From Gnetum montanum (lineage: Eukaryota > Streptophyta > Gnetopsida > Gnetales > Gnetaceae), in NCBI GenBank assembly GCA_015680685.1, contig MNCI01037953.1, positions 340,722-404,721 of the forward strand: a DNA stretch of 64,000 bases, in the 5' to 3' direction. Position numbers and translations under genes: made by a program. The notes beneath the pieces are model-generated. The model was not told the origin of the DNA. It saw nothing but the letters and a program-made list of their open reading frames with translations, and did no database searches. Below are positions 1 through 11,770 of the stretch, one piece after another. Position 1 is the stretch's first letter. Each line of letters begins with the position of its first letter.

Positions 1-500
1 TTTTGGTAAAGAGGTAAACTCCCCTCATCCCCCACTTAATAATTATAGTAAGCACATAAATTTTTTCCATTTTCATTTCCTTTAAGAGTTTTTGAATTCA
101 AATCACTAGAATTTATTCCTATTTTACCATTTATAGCATATTTTTAAGTAATCCTCGGCACTATAGCCATGTCTTTCCAAAAATCTACCAAATTTCTCTT
201 CACCTTGATTGGCGAAGATCATAAACAATAAGCCCTGAGGGTGTATGATCCCAAAAACCATGTCATCATTGAGTGTAGGTGATCTCTGAGGGTTAGAGGG
301 GAGAGTCATGATTTTTGTAGCCATAAATAAAAATCACCATAACTTCATTTATGCTAAAATATAGGTAGGAATGCTAATTACATGAATTAAAGCTAAGGCC
401 AAAAGAGAGTTTAAGCTCATACACAAGGGTGCGAAAGAGTACATCCCTTCCCCATATGAATAAAGTTTCCTTAACAATGTCTATTCTAGCATCCTAGCCA
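1..500. other. Unresolved left edge, probably leader of the Ogre/Tat-like element
   Basis: No recognised gene. A minus-strand frame at 124-324 is open for 66 codons but has no motif I can name. This stretch lies just upstream of the gag-side coding sequence of the Ogre/Tat-like element, so it may be leader or 5' LTR. The matching 3' LTR is not clear enough to confirm that. Confidence 0.3.
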
Positions 501-502
501 AA

Positions 503-1030
503 TTGATTGTTATGGAAGAGGAAGATCAAAAGCCTACCTTTAGGGAACAAAAGAAAGAGGAGGATGAATTTAAGGTAGAATCTGAGCCTGAAAACATCCT
601 TGAAGGATTGTTCCAACAAAAATCCCCCAAAGTCATAGAACCTTCCCCTAATTCTTTTGCTTTCTCTATGGGCATGGAGCCACCATCTTGCACTCCTCCA
701 TAGCCTACTATGGTAGATCACACATTGGTTGTAGCCACACATCACACTTAGTCAATGCCACAAAAAACAAACTATAAAATATCAATGCCATTTGCAACAT
801 AGTATCAATATGTAAAACCATCAATGGTGGCTTTTACCACCACAAATCCATTAATTACTCACATGGGATCCATCATGGGACCCCTAGCAACAAAAGGGTC
901 ACACACCACATTTGTCCCATTTGTGCCTCAAGTACTGGCACAAACATATTTTTCTTTGTTTGGCCCACAAGCCACAACCATAGCATAATCTTTTCCTTCC
1001 ATCACGCAACCCATAGCAAGGCCACAAGCT
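503..1030 (+). pseudogene. Acidic, then Pro/Thr-rich N-terminal region upstream of gag (Ogre/Tat-like)
   Basis: An open stretch (503-703) is rich in Glu, Lys and Asp, then continues as a Pro/Thr/Gln-rich frame with several stops (after 703 and again near 750, 800 and 990). The main gag begins right after it in another frame. Ogre elements are known to carry an extra ORF upstream of gag, and Tat-lineage gags often start with such low-complexity sequence. Which of the two this is cannot be decided here. No catalytic motif is visible. The stops show it is not translated as one protein today. Confidence 0.4.
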
Positions 1031-1038
1031 CACAACAA

Positions 1039-2230
1039 ATGACACAACCTTATGTACAAACCTTTCAAACCATGGGGCAACTACAAGGCTTGGATCAAGC
1101 CTTCGAAATAATCCAAGACCTAATGGAGGAGTTGAAGAGGCTTAAAGCCTCTACCACACAAACCATTAAGATTATAGACTTCTACCAAGATGATCCCATA
1201 AGTCCTGTAGTCCCACCCTTGACACTTCCTTCTAGTGTCCCCATTCCATAATTTAGCAAATATAGTGAAGAAGGTGATCCTAATGCTCACCTTATTACCT
1301 TTTGATCTGAATGTTTGCTCTTACCATCATGAGGATTTTTCCTATGTCTTTGAATCGGAAAGCACTTGATTGGTATCATGCATTGCTCAAAGGGTCCATA
1401 TCCTCTTTGGAGGATTTGGTAGCCCAATTTTTCAACTACTTTAAGTATAACTTGAAGCCTAACACAACACTTGACCAACTCATGAAGGTCAAGTAAGGGC
1501 CTTAAAATCTGTACAAAAATTCATTCAATGGTGGAATGAACTACTGAATATTCTACCATAGCCCATAGCTAAAGCTCACTTATTAGCCATATTCAAAGGA
1601 GCAGTTAATGACTTCATCAATTCTAAACTCTACTACCTTGATTCATAGTCTCTTAACTAATCATTCTCACAAACTAAAAATATAGAGGATGTCATGGAGG
1701 CCAATCATGATCTTTCCTACATAGCATATAGAAATCAACATAATCGAAGAGACAAAGAAAAGAGAAAACAAAACAACACTACTGTAGCAATTATAACCAA
1801 GCAAACTAAGACCATGAACCAAGGGTTGAAGGTCAACCCACCCAAGGGCCCCACCAATGACCACAATAACCAACCTTCAACTTCTAGGACCACTACATCA
1901 ACAATGAGTAGACATAACTTCAAAAGGAATGATAGGTCTAAATACACTACATTGCCATTAAAACCATCTAAGTTGCTAGACCAATTATTAAGAAGTGGAT
2001 GAATGCAACATAAACAAATGACTAAAGCTGCTTGAAAGAAACATGAGTCATTATGAAAAATAGTCAAAGATCGTACTCAAGCAATGAAGGATGATCCCTA
2101 GTTGCCTAGATATTTCAAGCTAGACTACTTTTGCAATTATCATCAAGTACCTGGTAATGATATAGACTTCTGCCTTGTGCTAAAGGATGAACTGCAAAGG
2201 ATAATACATAGGGGGGAATTGGTCTTAGAT
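1039..2230 (+). pseudogene. gag: Degenerate gag (Retrotrans_gag plus CCHC knuckle), Ogre/Tat-like
   Basis: Gag would form the capsid-like particle of the retrotransposon. The frame opens at 1039 with a Gln-rich helical segment (QDLMEELKRLK). It continues, with frame changes, into the capsid core at about 1,255-1,500, recognisable by the KYS-x-GDPNAH start, the LDWYHALLKGSI stretch and the YFKYNL stretch. A Trp-containing segment (FIQWWNELL) follows at about 1,520. The nucleic-acid-binding knuckle is at 2,132-2,173 (FCNYHQ...C, with Cys, His and the last Cys spaced as in Tat/Ogre gags). A Lys/Asn/Thr-rich linker lies between them (1,740-2,000). Frameshifts and TAG/TAA stops break the gene repeatedly. 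Family assignment rests on the capsid core and on the pol downstream. Confidence 0.75.
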
Positions 2231-2239
2231 TATTCTAAC

Positions 2240-3130
2240 CTAGTTTATCCATAAAACCAATCAATGTAGGTCTACAAAGACCTATTGAAAGCTAATGATA
2301 GCCCCTATGTTATTTCAACATTCAACATTGATGACAATTAGAGACCTATAAGAGAACCATTCATGATCCAAGTACTCCTCTACAATGAATAGGCTTCTTT
2401 GGCTTCCCATAGCTTAAGATCCCCCTTTGTTGTGAGAGTACCATCATGAATGCCTTTAAGGAAACCTTTTATCATCAAAGGTATCCTAACCCAATACAAC
2501 CCAAATAGCAATAACCCAACCAACTACACAATGATCCCCTATGGTAGCCAATGCTACTACCTCTTTGTTACAGCCAATGATTGACAACCAAAAAAGTATA
2601 GGCAACCAAAGGAAGAAGCATAAGCAAAAGCCTGATAACAAGAGAGATAAGCATATGAATGTAGGAAAGGAGGTGGGCCCACCAAAACCCACTCCCATTT
2701 TGGCTATATCCATGACCTCCTTTACCTCATCTCCTTCAACCAACAAGCCACAAGAAGATACCAAAGCCCCTAACCAAGACAACAAGGAAGAGCCACAATT
2801 TCCAAAGCCTAAATTTAAACTCTACATTTTGGTACGCATGGAGGAAGTAAAGCATAAATAAGGTGACAATTCCATGAACAATGATAAAAACTTCCTCAAT
2901 GCAATGGACCAAGTCAAGCAATCCCTCAAGAAAAAAAATACAACCTTAAGCTTATATGATTTGATCATGACTTCCGCCACACATCGTGAGGCACTAGTCA
3001 GAATGTTGACCTTCATACCTATTAGTGAGGATATTCATGCAATTGAGGAAGCCATCCATGCAGTGATGATTCCTTCATTACCAATGTAGGAGAAATCAAC
3101 ACCCTTATCATTTCATGATAGCAAAATAAA
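2240..3130 (+). pseudogene. Gag-protease linker, Lys/Pro-rich
   Basis: The frame continues with many stops between the gag knuckle and the protease. It includes a stretch rich in Lys, Asn and Pro (2,541-2,861) and a second open stretch at 2,874-3,089 (NFLNAMDQVKQSL, then an Ile/Glu-rich tail). Long linkers of this kind, with a short conserved helix before the protease, are typical of Tat-lineage polyproteins. No enzymatic motif is seen. Apparent minus-strand ORFs here are shadows of the Lys/Pro-rich composition. Confidence 0.5.
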
Positions 3131-3149
3131 GGTTAATCCCTAGAATGGT

Positions 3150-3780
3150 GAAGTGACGATAGCCCCTTTATTCATAACCATATGCATAAGAAAATTTAAA
3201 ATATGTTGGATGCATGTTGATGATGGGGTTGCAACCAATGTCATTCCAAGCATCATCATTGAAGGTTTGGGCTTAACTAAGCAAGTACAACCTACAACTA
3301 CTACAACTCTTAAGTTCCTCAATGGATCAAGAGTTGCTATCAAATGGTCTATCTCCTTGGATTTTGTAGTTGAAGAATAATTTCCTATAACCATAAACTT
3401 CTCAATGGTGAAAGAGACACCAAGATTCAACCTAATCATTAGAAGACCTTGGTTGGCTTAGTTATGAGCTATGTCCTCACCCATCCATCAAAACATTCAC
3501 CTTCCTTATGAGGAAGGTGAAATCATCATTCATGGTGATAATGTAGCTCCTCTAACTGTCAACAACATGGACATAAAATAGAGGTTTGAAATGGAGCTTC
3601 AAGAAGAAGCTCCTAGCCATGAAGAGAAAATACCCACGATAGCCAATGATGACAATGAGATACATTATGGGATGAACTTCCTTTAACATCATAAGTGAAG
3701 GGGATGGAAAATACAAGCTTATGCAGAGTAGGCCTTACTTACTCCCTAATCTTGCAAGGGTTAGGAAGAATCTACATAAG
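3150..3780 (+). pseudogene. Retropepsin-like protease, degenerate, Ogre/Tat-like
   Basis: This would be the aspartic protease that cleaves the polyprotein. The frame at 3,153-3,380 reads VDDGVATNVIPSIIIEGLGL, which corresponds to the family's D-S/T-G-A-x-x-N-x-I flap-side segment with the catalytic triad decayed to DDG. It continues to the second signature near 3,430-3,460 (FNLIIRRPWL, equivalent to the usual ILGRPWL). Stops follow at 3,378, 3,460 and beyond. The protein then fades into non-coding sequence about 8 kb before the RT resumes, unlike most gypsy elements, where protease and RT are contiguous. Confidence 0.7.
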
Positions 3781-3987
3781 TAAAGTTTACCTTAACCTTC
3801 CCATGCGTCTATGACCAAATGCACTGATAGCCATATAGCCTTACTTTTTATTTATAGTTTATTACATATGCAATTGTTATTTAATGCTTTATGCACATAG
3901 CCTAAGTTCATTTGCATTTTTATCTACAACTTTTCTTTATTTTTACTTATGTTTTAAACATCAAAACAATGTCCCTTTCATACCTTG

Positions 3988-4135
3988 TCCACTAAGATGT
4001 TAAACTAGCACTTCGTCCACTAAGATGTTAAACTGGCACCACATTTGCTAAGACGTTAAACTGACACTAAGACTCTAAACTAGCGATATAGCCTACCATG
4101 GCCTTAAACTAGTGAAACTATATAACCTATTTCTA
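3988..4135 (+). repeat. Degenerate minisatellite, TTAAACTGGC units, copy 1
   Basis: At least four imperfect units of the form 'ctaagatgttaaactggcac' follow one another with 20-35 base spacing. The same unit occurs at 11,448-11,530 and 15,245-15,330, always just outside a coding block of this element. Minisatellite-like arrays in untranslated parts are known in Ogre/Tat elements. Confidence 0.7.
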
Positions 4136-4189
4136 TAATGGCCTAAAACTAGAAAACATCTCTTTTATTACTATATCTCTCTTTTCTTA

Positions 4190-4480
4190 GCCTATTATCA
4201 CATTGATTAGTCATTCTATTTTATATCCAAAAACATCAACATAGTCATTTTCAAGGTTTATAACATTTACAATATTTACTAGTACTATAAATGCATATAG
4301 CGAAAATAAAACCAATATTTAAATTTAGAATTAAAGTGTCCATAACACACATATCCATGGCCACACTATGCGGAAGAAATGTCAAAGAATAACAACCATC
4401 TATAACATAGTCTTAGCTAGTAATAGCCATCAACATAAAAAAAATAAGCTAAACTAAAGAAGGCTATTTAGTGGCATTCA
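4190..4480. other. AT-rich non-coding spacer
   Basis: No coding signal on either strand. It lies between the first minisatellite and the 3' end of the antisense gene. Confidence 0.5.
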
Positions 4481-7107
4481 GAGGAGGAAGTGGTGGGTCG
4501 TTCCCACTCTCACTTTTGGGGATGCCAATGTTTCTTGAGGCTTGCAATGCAGTAACATATAGCCAATTAGTAACCCAAAGTCAAAATCATGATTTAAAAT
4601 AAAGACTAAAACATAAAATACATCAAACCTAGGGAGATTCTGGCTCCATTACTTCCAAGGGTAGATGAGGAAGGCCTTCCTCCAAATGATGAAGGATCTG
4701 GCCCTTTTTCATGCTAACCCAATCAACCTCCCCAAGATCAATGCTAGAAAGAATCATGAAACTATCTATAGGAGTCCAAGTAGGAGGCTCATGAGTAGCA
4801 ATAGCTGTAGAGGTCTCACCTGCAACCATGGTGATTTGAAGAGTAGGGGATTACTCTACCTTGGGAGTAGTTTCAAAAATTTGATAAGCACTCTCCACCT
4901 AGATCTCCTAAATGAACAACTATCTCTTGCATCGTTCAACCGACTCCTCCTTAAGCCCCTTTAGGTAGGCCCCATGATCAACCTCATACTAATGCTTGTG
5001 GACCTTTTATGTCTTTCCCCACTTTATGACCCAACCACAGTGATCCTTCCAATCCTTAACCTTTTCAAAGATGAGGTCCATCTACATGTGTTGTTTCATC
5101 ATCTCTCATCAAACTACTACTTTTTTCTAAATAACATGCTAGTAGTAGGCTCACATGATCTTCTTAATCTGTAATTTTCCTAAGTTAGCTACTTGGGCTT
5201 CTACAAAGGCCTTACAATCCCAAAGATCTGTAATAGTATCCTCCTACCTTTGAGCATTTTCCTTTAAGGCCATTACTTCCTCCCATAAGTATTCATTGGA
5301 CCTCTCTAGCTCCCATGAAGTTTTTGCACATGATAATGCTAAATCAATAGCGGTCTTATACAACTTCATGAGTACACTAGACACATTAGAAGGAAGCTTA
5401 GGCAAGGATTCTATCTTCATGTCTCTACTAGGGTCTCACTCCATCAAGGGTAGTACACAAGTACAAAATACAATAGTAAAATAAAACCTAAGATAGCCAT
5501 AATGCAAGCAAAGCCCACAACTAAAGCATATAAAAAAAAATCCTTATCTACCTCAAGTGCAACTTGATGCATTTGATTGATGATGTCCTTAGCTATCCCA
5601 CATAAGAACTTCACTTTGTCTAGAGTCTCTACCCATAGTTTCACATAAAACTTAGGAATAGGAGTTGACGCTAGTGGTTCAGGAACTACTATAAGTGTAA
5701 TAATAATCAAAAGGTTAGGATGAGAACCAAAGATAACCAATGAGATATAACAAAAATATTAAAGCATAGGCATACCTAACTCCTCCTTCTCTACCTCCTC
5801 TAGGATGATGATGGGAGAACCACCTAGTACCACCTCACCAAACAAGGCATCTAAATCATCTATACCTACATTGATAAATCCTTTAAGAATAGGTTTTTTT
5901 AGGAGTGCCTCTTCTTCCTAAATTTGTTTTGCTTTCATAGTAGCTTGGGCTACTATAACTTGATGCTTATCTACAACCATAGCACATAGAAAAACTAGTT
6001 AACACATGAAACCATAAAGTAGCCATAAAATTTAGAACATGAAATAGCCAAATTTAAAAGAATACCTATGACTACCTATTATGAGGGCTTAAGCTTAAAA
6101 TTAAGCTTCTTTGAGGTAGGTTGATCTAATGTTGGGTGTGCCTCCTCCATAGGCCTCTAAAGTTTCTCTCTAGTTGTCCCTTTGACCTTCATGTGCTATC
6201 ATCTGGCATCCTAGACACTAGCAGGAAATGAGAGGGGCTCATCATCATAAATACTATCGAGAGACTTGTATTACGTAACATCAAGATTCTTAGTGGTAAT
6301 AGATAACATATCATCCATCCCCTCTGGTGGCCTTTTGGCCTACATTGTTGGATAGATGTACTTTATCCAAGGCCTAGAAAGCTGGCCTGGGTCTTGGGAA
6401 ACCCATTGCCCATTCCTATACACCACTAGAAACTTTGCAAACCTCTTTAGATAACCTACCAAATATGTAAAATGCATATGGATTATCATAGAAGTGTCAA
6501 CATAGAGTCTAAGGATCTTCTCTTGAAGCCTAGTAACCAAAGTAGTCACCAATTAAATCTGATGTCGTCCATGAAGACCTTCTTAAAGGTCCATCTCTGT
6601 GCTAGGTTTATTACCTTCTTTTGTGATAGTAGCTTGGGAAATGCATGAGACCTAAACAAAGGAAATGATTCATTTTCATCAGGTTTCATGAAGCTATCCA
6701 TCAAAATTCTAGAGTGGCCCATGCTGGCACCAAGCCACTCTAGATCTTCTTTGCAATGACCTGATTTCCTTACCGTCATGGTGGGAACCTTTGCCCCATC
6801 AGCAGAGACACAAAACAAGTCATAAAAGAGGCTAGCACCTACATCCATGTTTACCTTAACACCTTGGATGATGGTACTAAAATGACCAACCTTCTCATCA
6901 AAGGTGTCAATGACATGTAACATCTTCGCTATAGGAATGGATGGGATAGGTGCCATGAATACATCAAGGAAACCTACACACTATATGTTTGCTTGAACAT
7001 ATCCATGTGCTTGCTCCTTTAGCTACTCTTGTGCTAATGTCACATCACCAAACTTGAAGATGAGGGTATCATCATGACATGAACATGATCAGCTAAGGTG
7101 GAAGATC

Positions 7108-7218
7108 CTACAAATAAATAACCAAAGGTTAGCATCAATATGAGGAATTTCAACTACCAAGAAAATTAATAAAACACTTAAATCCATAAAACACTAGACG
7201 CTATATGTTTACCATTAC
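7108..7218 (-). other. Probable second intron of the antisense gene
   Basis: On the minus strand it starts GTAATGG after an A-rich exon end and closes with a T-rich tract and TTTGTAG, followed by GATCTTCC, the same exon start as at 8,003. Frame continuity is off by one base, which an indel in the run of A at the donor would explain. Confidence 0.45.
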
Positions 7219-7481
7219 TTTTTTTCTACGATGTGGAGGTTCTAGCTATAAGGGTTTGATCCATGCTATCAGCATCTATCCACCAACTGTGCATCATCCC
7301 ATCATCCTTGCACATTTTGTATATAAGGTTAAACCTAGTGGTGTATTCATTAAAGTCCCCTCTTAATTGTTGATACACAATAGCTTTGATTTGGGAACTC
7401 TTAGTGAATTGATCCAAAATAGTTTGAGCCACTGCCAAGATTTGATCATTAATGATCAAACCTTGATTGTTGATCTTGTAC

Positions 7482-7559
7482 CTACAAGAAGTTAAATTAA
7501 TGAAGTTAGGTAAGGTAATTAATCCAAAAGCATAAAAAGCATTATAATAACCTTGTTAC
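7482..7559 (-). other. Probable intron of the antisense gene
   Basis: On the minus strand this 78-base segment starts GTAACA after an exon end CAGGG, and ends in a pyrimidine-rich tract and CTTGTAG. Removing it links the frame ending YHLQG to the frame starting YKINNQ without a shift. The nearby alternative donor (CAAG/GTTATT) would break the frame. Confidence 0.6.
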
Positions 7560-8045
7560 CCCTGTAGATGGTATATGGTAGTAGGAGGGTTCTAGAATAA
7601 TGTGTGGGATCTATGCACCACCATCAGAGTATTCTCAGTATTATATTAACTATACTTTGGCATTGTCCAGATCTCTAAAAGGTAATGTGGACTTATTACA
7701 TCTATTGATCCCCTTGTAGTCTTAGAAAGTGACCTATTAGTAATATATTTGGCAATTAGGCTAGATGCCCAAGGCAACAGAGTCTCCACAACAACCCCAA
7801 CTATATCCATAGACATGTGTGACCACAACATCACAATAAAGTTCCTAAGGAAGTAGGCAAGGAAGTCCCTTGTCCTAATCTGAAACCACAACGAGAGCTT
7901 TCCTAAAGGCATGTCATATGGTGTGGTGTTGATCTTAGGATGACCAATGTAGCACAAGATACCAACTAGCTCCACTATGATGAGGATAGAACGCAAGAAG
8001 ATCCTACATGAAATAAAGTACAAAAAGCATTATGACCTATTAGAG

Positions 8046-8300
8046 TTACTTAGCAAATTTAGACAAAATATCTAGTTGGAGGTGAAATTAGCCTTTGTAA
8101 AAGGCTCTAAGATTATTTTCTAAATTAGTCTAAGTAATTCCATAAGAAAACATTATTACAACCATGTATCATGACCAATGTGAATTTCTTAACAAATTTG
8201 GACAAAAAAATCTAGTCGAAGGTGAAATTAGCCTATGTAAAAAGCTCTTAGATGTTTATCTAAATTAGCTTGAGAAATTCCATAAAAGCATCATTACCAT
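8046..8300. repeat. Tandem duplication, two copies of about 115 bases, period about 141
   Basis: The segment around 'gtgaaattagcct' at 8,046-8,160 is repeated at 8,187-8,300 with roughly 80% identity by eye. It lies just upstream of the first recognisable antisense exon, in what would be its 5' flank or first intron. Confidence 0.7.
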
Positions 8301-8339
8301 ATTTTATAGCCTTCATAGCCAAAATTTCATAACCCAAAA

Positions 8340-8530
8340 CTATGTCTTATTCTAAATTATGCATGAATTTAGAAAAATAATTTAGATTATGCGTAAATTT
8401 GGAAATAGTAGACATAAATTTAGAAGAAACATTTGAATTATGCAAAGCATGCATAAATGTGGAAAAATCATCTAAACTATGCACACATTTAGAAAAAGCA
8501 TAATAAACTTAGAAAAAGTGATGTAGCCAT
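8340..8530. repeat. Degenerate array of 'tatgcataaatttagaaa' units
   Basis: About six imperfect copies of an AT-rich unit follow each other with 25-35 base spacing. No coding signal. Confidence 0.55.
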
Positions 8531-10430
8531 AGTAAAAGTTTATTTAAAATAGAAAAAACTTTTACTCTTCTTAAAAGAGAAAAATTAAGTTTTACATGTT
8601 CACAAAATAAAAACATAAGTTCTACATATCAACTACTTCTATGGGTAATGTACTACAACTATGAGTTTTTCCTTGATTCATACAACCATAGCAAAAAATT
8701 CATAAAAAATATGTTTGAGCTTCAAATGGAGTGATTCCACCACTATTTGAAAGCTTAAGTCAAACCCTAAGTAGAAATTCTTAGAAAAAATTCAAAACCT
8801 TTGCTTTTTATGCAAGAAAAATTCATCAATTTGGACAATAATCTAAAAATGGTACAAACATCCTTATTACACATTCTTAGTAAAAAAATCATAGAAAATT
8901 CATTTCAAGTCTAATCAAAGTGATTTTACCTCCATTGGAAAGCTAAAGCCAATTCCTACATATAATAATATAAAAATACCAAAAAAATATTTCTATTTTC
9001 TTAGAAACAATTTACAAAACTACATAAAATTGCAAAGGTAGCACAAACAACCTAACTACACAACATTAGGAAAACAACCATAACTTCTTTGTTTTAAGGT
9101 CAAATTAAATGACATAACAACCATCAGAAAGATCAAATGAAGGGATAAAAATCCTTAACCTTAAATTTTATAAATGTATAGACATTATACTAAGAAAAAA
9201 TATACAACTTTGCTTGCTTTTCCATATCAAAACTTGAAAAATCTCATAACCTATATTTCATATAGCCATGGAAATAGTAGAAATAGCCAAAACCATTGAA
9301 ACCCATTAAAATTGACACCAAAATAATGGAGTATAATTTTGTTAAAATTTAATTTTAACAAATCCTAGGGACTAGATTTGAAAAAAATGGCCACACTCCA
9401 AGATTTTGGGAAAAAAACATGAAACAAGAAGTCCTATTTTTAAATCAAATCTACAAAAGTTGAAACAATGAAATGACTATGGATCTATGTAGAAACAACC
9501 AAAATAGGAGGTTGTATTTCATCAAAATTTCATTTTAATCCCTCCATCGAAGTAGATCTAGAAAAAATGGCCCTAACACATGAAAAATAAAAGTTCAAAA
9601 ACCTTAGAAAAAAGGAAAAAATAGGTAGAACTACCTACTTTGGAGCAGTAACAGAAGAAGCCTAGATGGAGATGGACCTGTGAACTTCTTCTAACTCCTA
9701 AGAACAGTTGTTAATCCTCTGTATTGTAGGATTTTTTCTCTTTCACCCTTGCTTCTTTGGTGCCATGGTAGGCTTAACACTGAGGATGATAGAGATTAAT
9801 AGAAGATAGGAGTTCTACATTGGTTACAAGGGAGATGGGAGGCTTCCACATTAGGAATTGATTGTGGCTACCACAAGAAACTCTACTAGAGCTCTCCCCA
9901 ATGCGCTATTTCTATAAAATGATAGTTGTGATGAAAACTTGCAAAATTTGACATATAAGACTCATCTAAAATCTAAATGCACATCTTAAAACCCTAGATA
10001 TTAATTTATTGTACCATAACTACAAGTTCATTGAAGTGAAAAGGGGGAAAGTCTAGTTCACGTTGGTTTTGGGTGGGAAACAACTTCACTTTTCAAAATG
10101 TTAAAATTTTGGATTATGGGCCCCACCCTGTGCCTCCATTCTTAACCAAAACTTGCATCAACGTTGAGATTTTTACCAATTTCGACACTTAAAATATTAT
10201 GGAAACCTTAACCCCATGCATCCACACTGGGAATACCATGCTCAACGTGGAAACAAGCTTTCCATTTTACAAATTCATTAAAATTAAAAATATTTTTCTA
10301 TTTTTGGTAATCTAAACCTTCCTATTTCAACGTCGAGTTTTCAAAAGTGGATAAAACATGAGCAAGGCTAAACACCATGGATTTCCACATTGGGGCAATA
10401 GTGCCTAACATGGAAGAAGAGGGGTAACAT
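8530..10430. other. Non-coding region upstream of the antisense gene
   Basis: No recognised gene. It is A-rich up to about 9,600, then of more balanced composition from 9,600 with recurring phrases such as 'catggaa' and 'ccacatt'. It could hold the promoter of the antisense gene, but nothing decisive is visible. Confidence 0.35.
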
Positions 10431-10439
10431 TAACTGAAC

Positions 10440-11110
10440 TTGCATGTGTTCTAGGACCCTGCCAGCATCGTTTAAAACTTTAAACTTCATGAAATTGATG
10501 TTAGAAGGTTAAAAATCCACTCTCCCTTGCTTTCCATACTGAGCTTTCCATCCCCAATAGTGAAAAAATGGGGAAGCCCAGAAAACACTTGGAAATACTC
10601 AAAATTATCAAAATTTGACACCAAACCCTAGTCCATGACCCTGGTAGCCCCAAAAGCTACCATGCGTAGTCAATTGTCATCAAAATTGGCCTATATTTGA
10701 GTTGCATGGTTTTTCCATGTTAGGGATTCCATTTTCCATGTTGTGTGTCATATTCCTAGCATGAAAAATTAAGGGAAAAATTTTTTGGGACTCCTAAGCA
10801 CCTTAGAATGACATTAAATGACCTTTCATGCACTCTAGAACCCTACCAGTAGCGATTGGAGCCCTTAAAATTCATGAAACTGATCCTACATTGCCAAAAA
10901 TTTATTCCCCCTACTTTTCCATGCTGATCCCTAATGTGGAAAAATGGGGTGAAGTTGAAAAACCACTTTGGGATGCTCAAAACTACTAAAATTTAACATG
11001 TATCCATAGCCCTTGATGTTGGCATCTCTAGAAGGTAATATGCATGGTTGATTGTGACCTAAATTGTCCTAGATCTAGGATTATTACTTCTTCCATGATG
11101 GATTAACTTC
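10440..11110. repeat. Tandem duplication with period about 386 bases
   Basis: The segment starting near 10,443 (catgtgttctaggacc) recurs near 10,829 (catgcactctagaacc). Similarity continues through 'ttcatgaaattgat/ttcatgaaactgat' and 'aaaaatggggaag/aaaaatggggtga' to an AAAATTTGACA/AAAATTTAACA stretch. No coding function is seen. Confidence 0.65.
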
Positions 11111-11447
11111 ACCATCATGGAAACAAGGGGAGGAATTTGCTTTTCCACTATTGGACACAATATGGCACTCCTAGAAGTCAAAGATCTACGTCGAAGAAGC
11201 TCATGACCTCATAGCCTCAACCCTTTACTTGTCCAACCTCATTTCAACCTTCAAAATCCATTTCCCCCATGCTTGATTTTGGGCTTATGTTGCATTGATG
11301 ACATGGTTGACCTTCTATAGTCTTTATACAACCTTATATGTTTACTATGTTTCTTATTATAGTTCTATTTACCTTTTTCTGGCCTCCAAATTCTATTAAA
11401 TAGTGGGGTTTGACCTTCTTTAACCATCGTTTAACACCATATGACAA

Positions 11448-11530
11448 TGCCCTACTAAGGCCTTAAACTGGCATCATAGTCCACCAAGACTATAAATTGG
11501 TATCATAGCCCACTAAGGCCTTAAAGTAGC
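11448..11530 (+). repeat. Degenerate minisatellite, TTAAACTGGC units, copy 2
   Basis: Three imperfect units (ctaaggccttaaactggc and variants) match the arrays at 3,988 and 15,245. This copy closes the 8-kb interval between protease and RT on its RT side. Confidence 0.7.
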
Positions 11531-11770
11531 AAAATTGTGACCTTTATTAATCATTTGTAGCCTTACTTCTTATACTTCCCTTTGCTTGACCTTTATGTGA
11601 TCTTTTGTTTGCCTCTATTATACTTTTTTGAATTGACCTTATCTCATTGATGACCTTGGATGGCCTTGATTGCATTATATTTACATATTTTTTATAGCAT
11701 TTTAACAATATTTATTTACTTTTACCTAGGTATCACTTAATATGCTTTTGGTTGATATGTAGGATTAGAG

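Larger units (their letters stand above)
4629..8003 (-). pseudogene. Antisense gene with intron-like junctions between protease and RT of the Ogre/Tat-like element
   Basis: A minus-strand gene can be followed for about 3.4 kb. Exon-like blocks, in transcription order, are 8,003-7,560, 7,481-7,219, 7,107 to about 6,080, about 5,980-5,770, 5,740-5,444 and about 5,400-4,629. Junctions look spliceosomal: three acceptors end in TAG, two of them followed by GATCTTC, and the exons they open start in the same phase (last base of a codon). The 78-base gap 7,559-7,482 joins the two reading frames exactly if removed. The first blocks look globular (for example VVVETLLPWASSLIAKYITN; MDVGASLFYDLFCVSADG). 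The last ones are acidic and coiled-coil-like (SNEYLWEEVMALKENAQ) and end at the stop near 4,629. In-frame stops show it is dead. I do not recognise the family with certainty. Antisense ORFs are known in Tat-lineage elements such as Grande, but downstream of pol, not here. A captured host gene is the alternative. Confidence 0.6.

Noticed and set aside
124-324. Minus-strand ORF of 66 codons as a gene
   Set aside because: No recognisable domain, no neighbouring exon and no regulatory context. It is kept only as part of the unresolved left edge.
1735-2067. Hydrophobic minus-strand ORF of 110 codons
   Set aside because: It is the antisense shadow of the Lys/Asn/Thr-rich gag linker on the plus strand.
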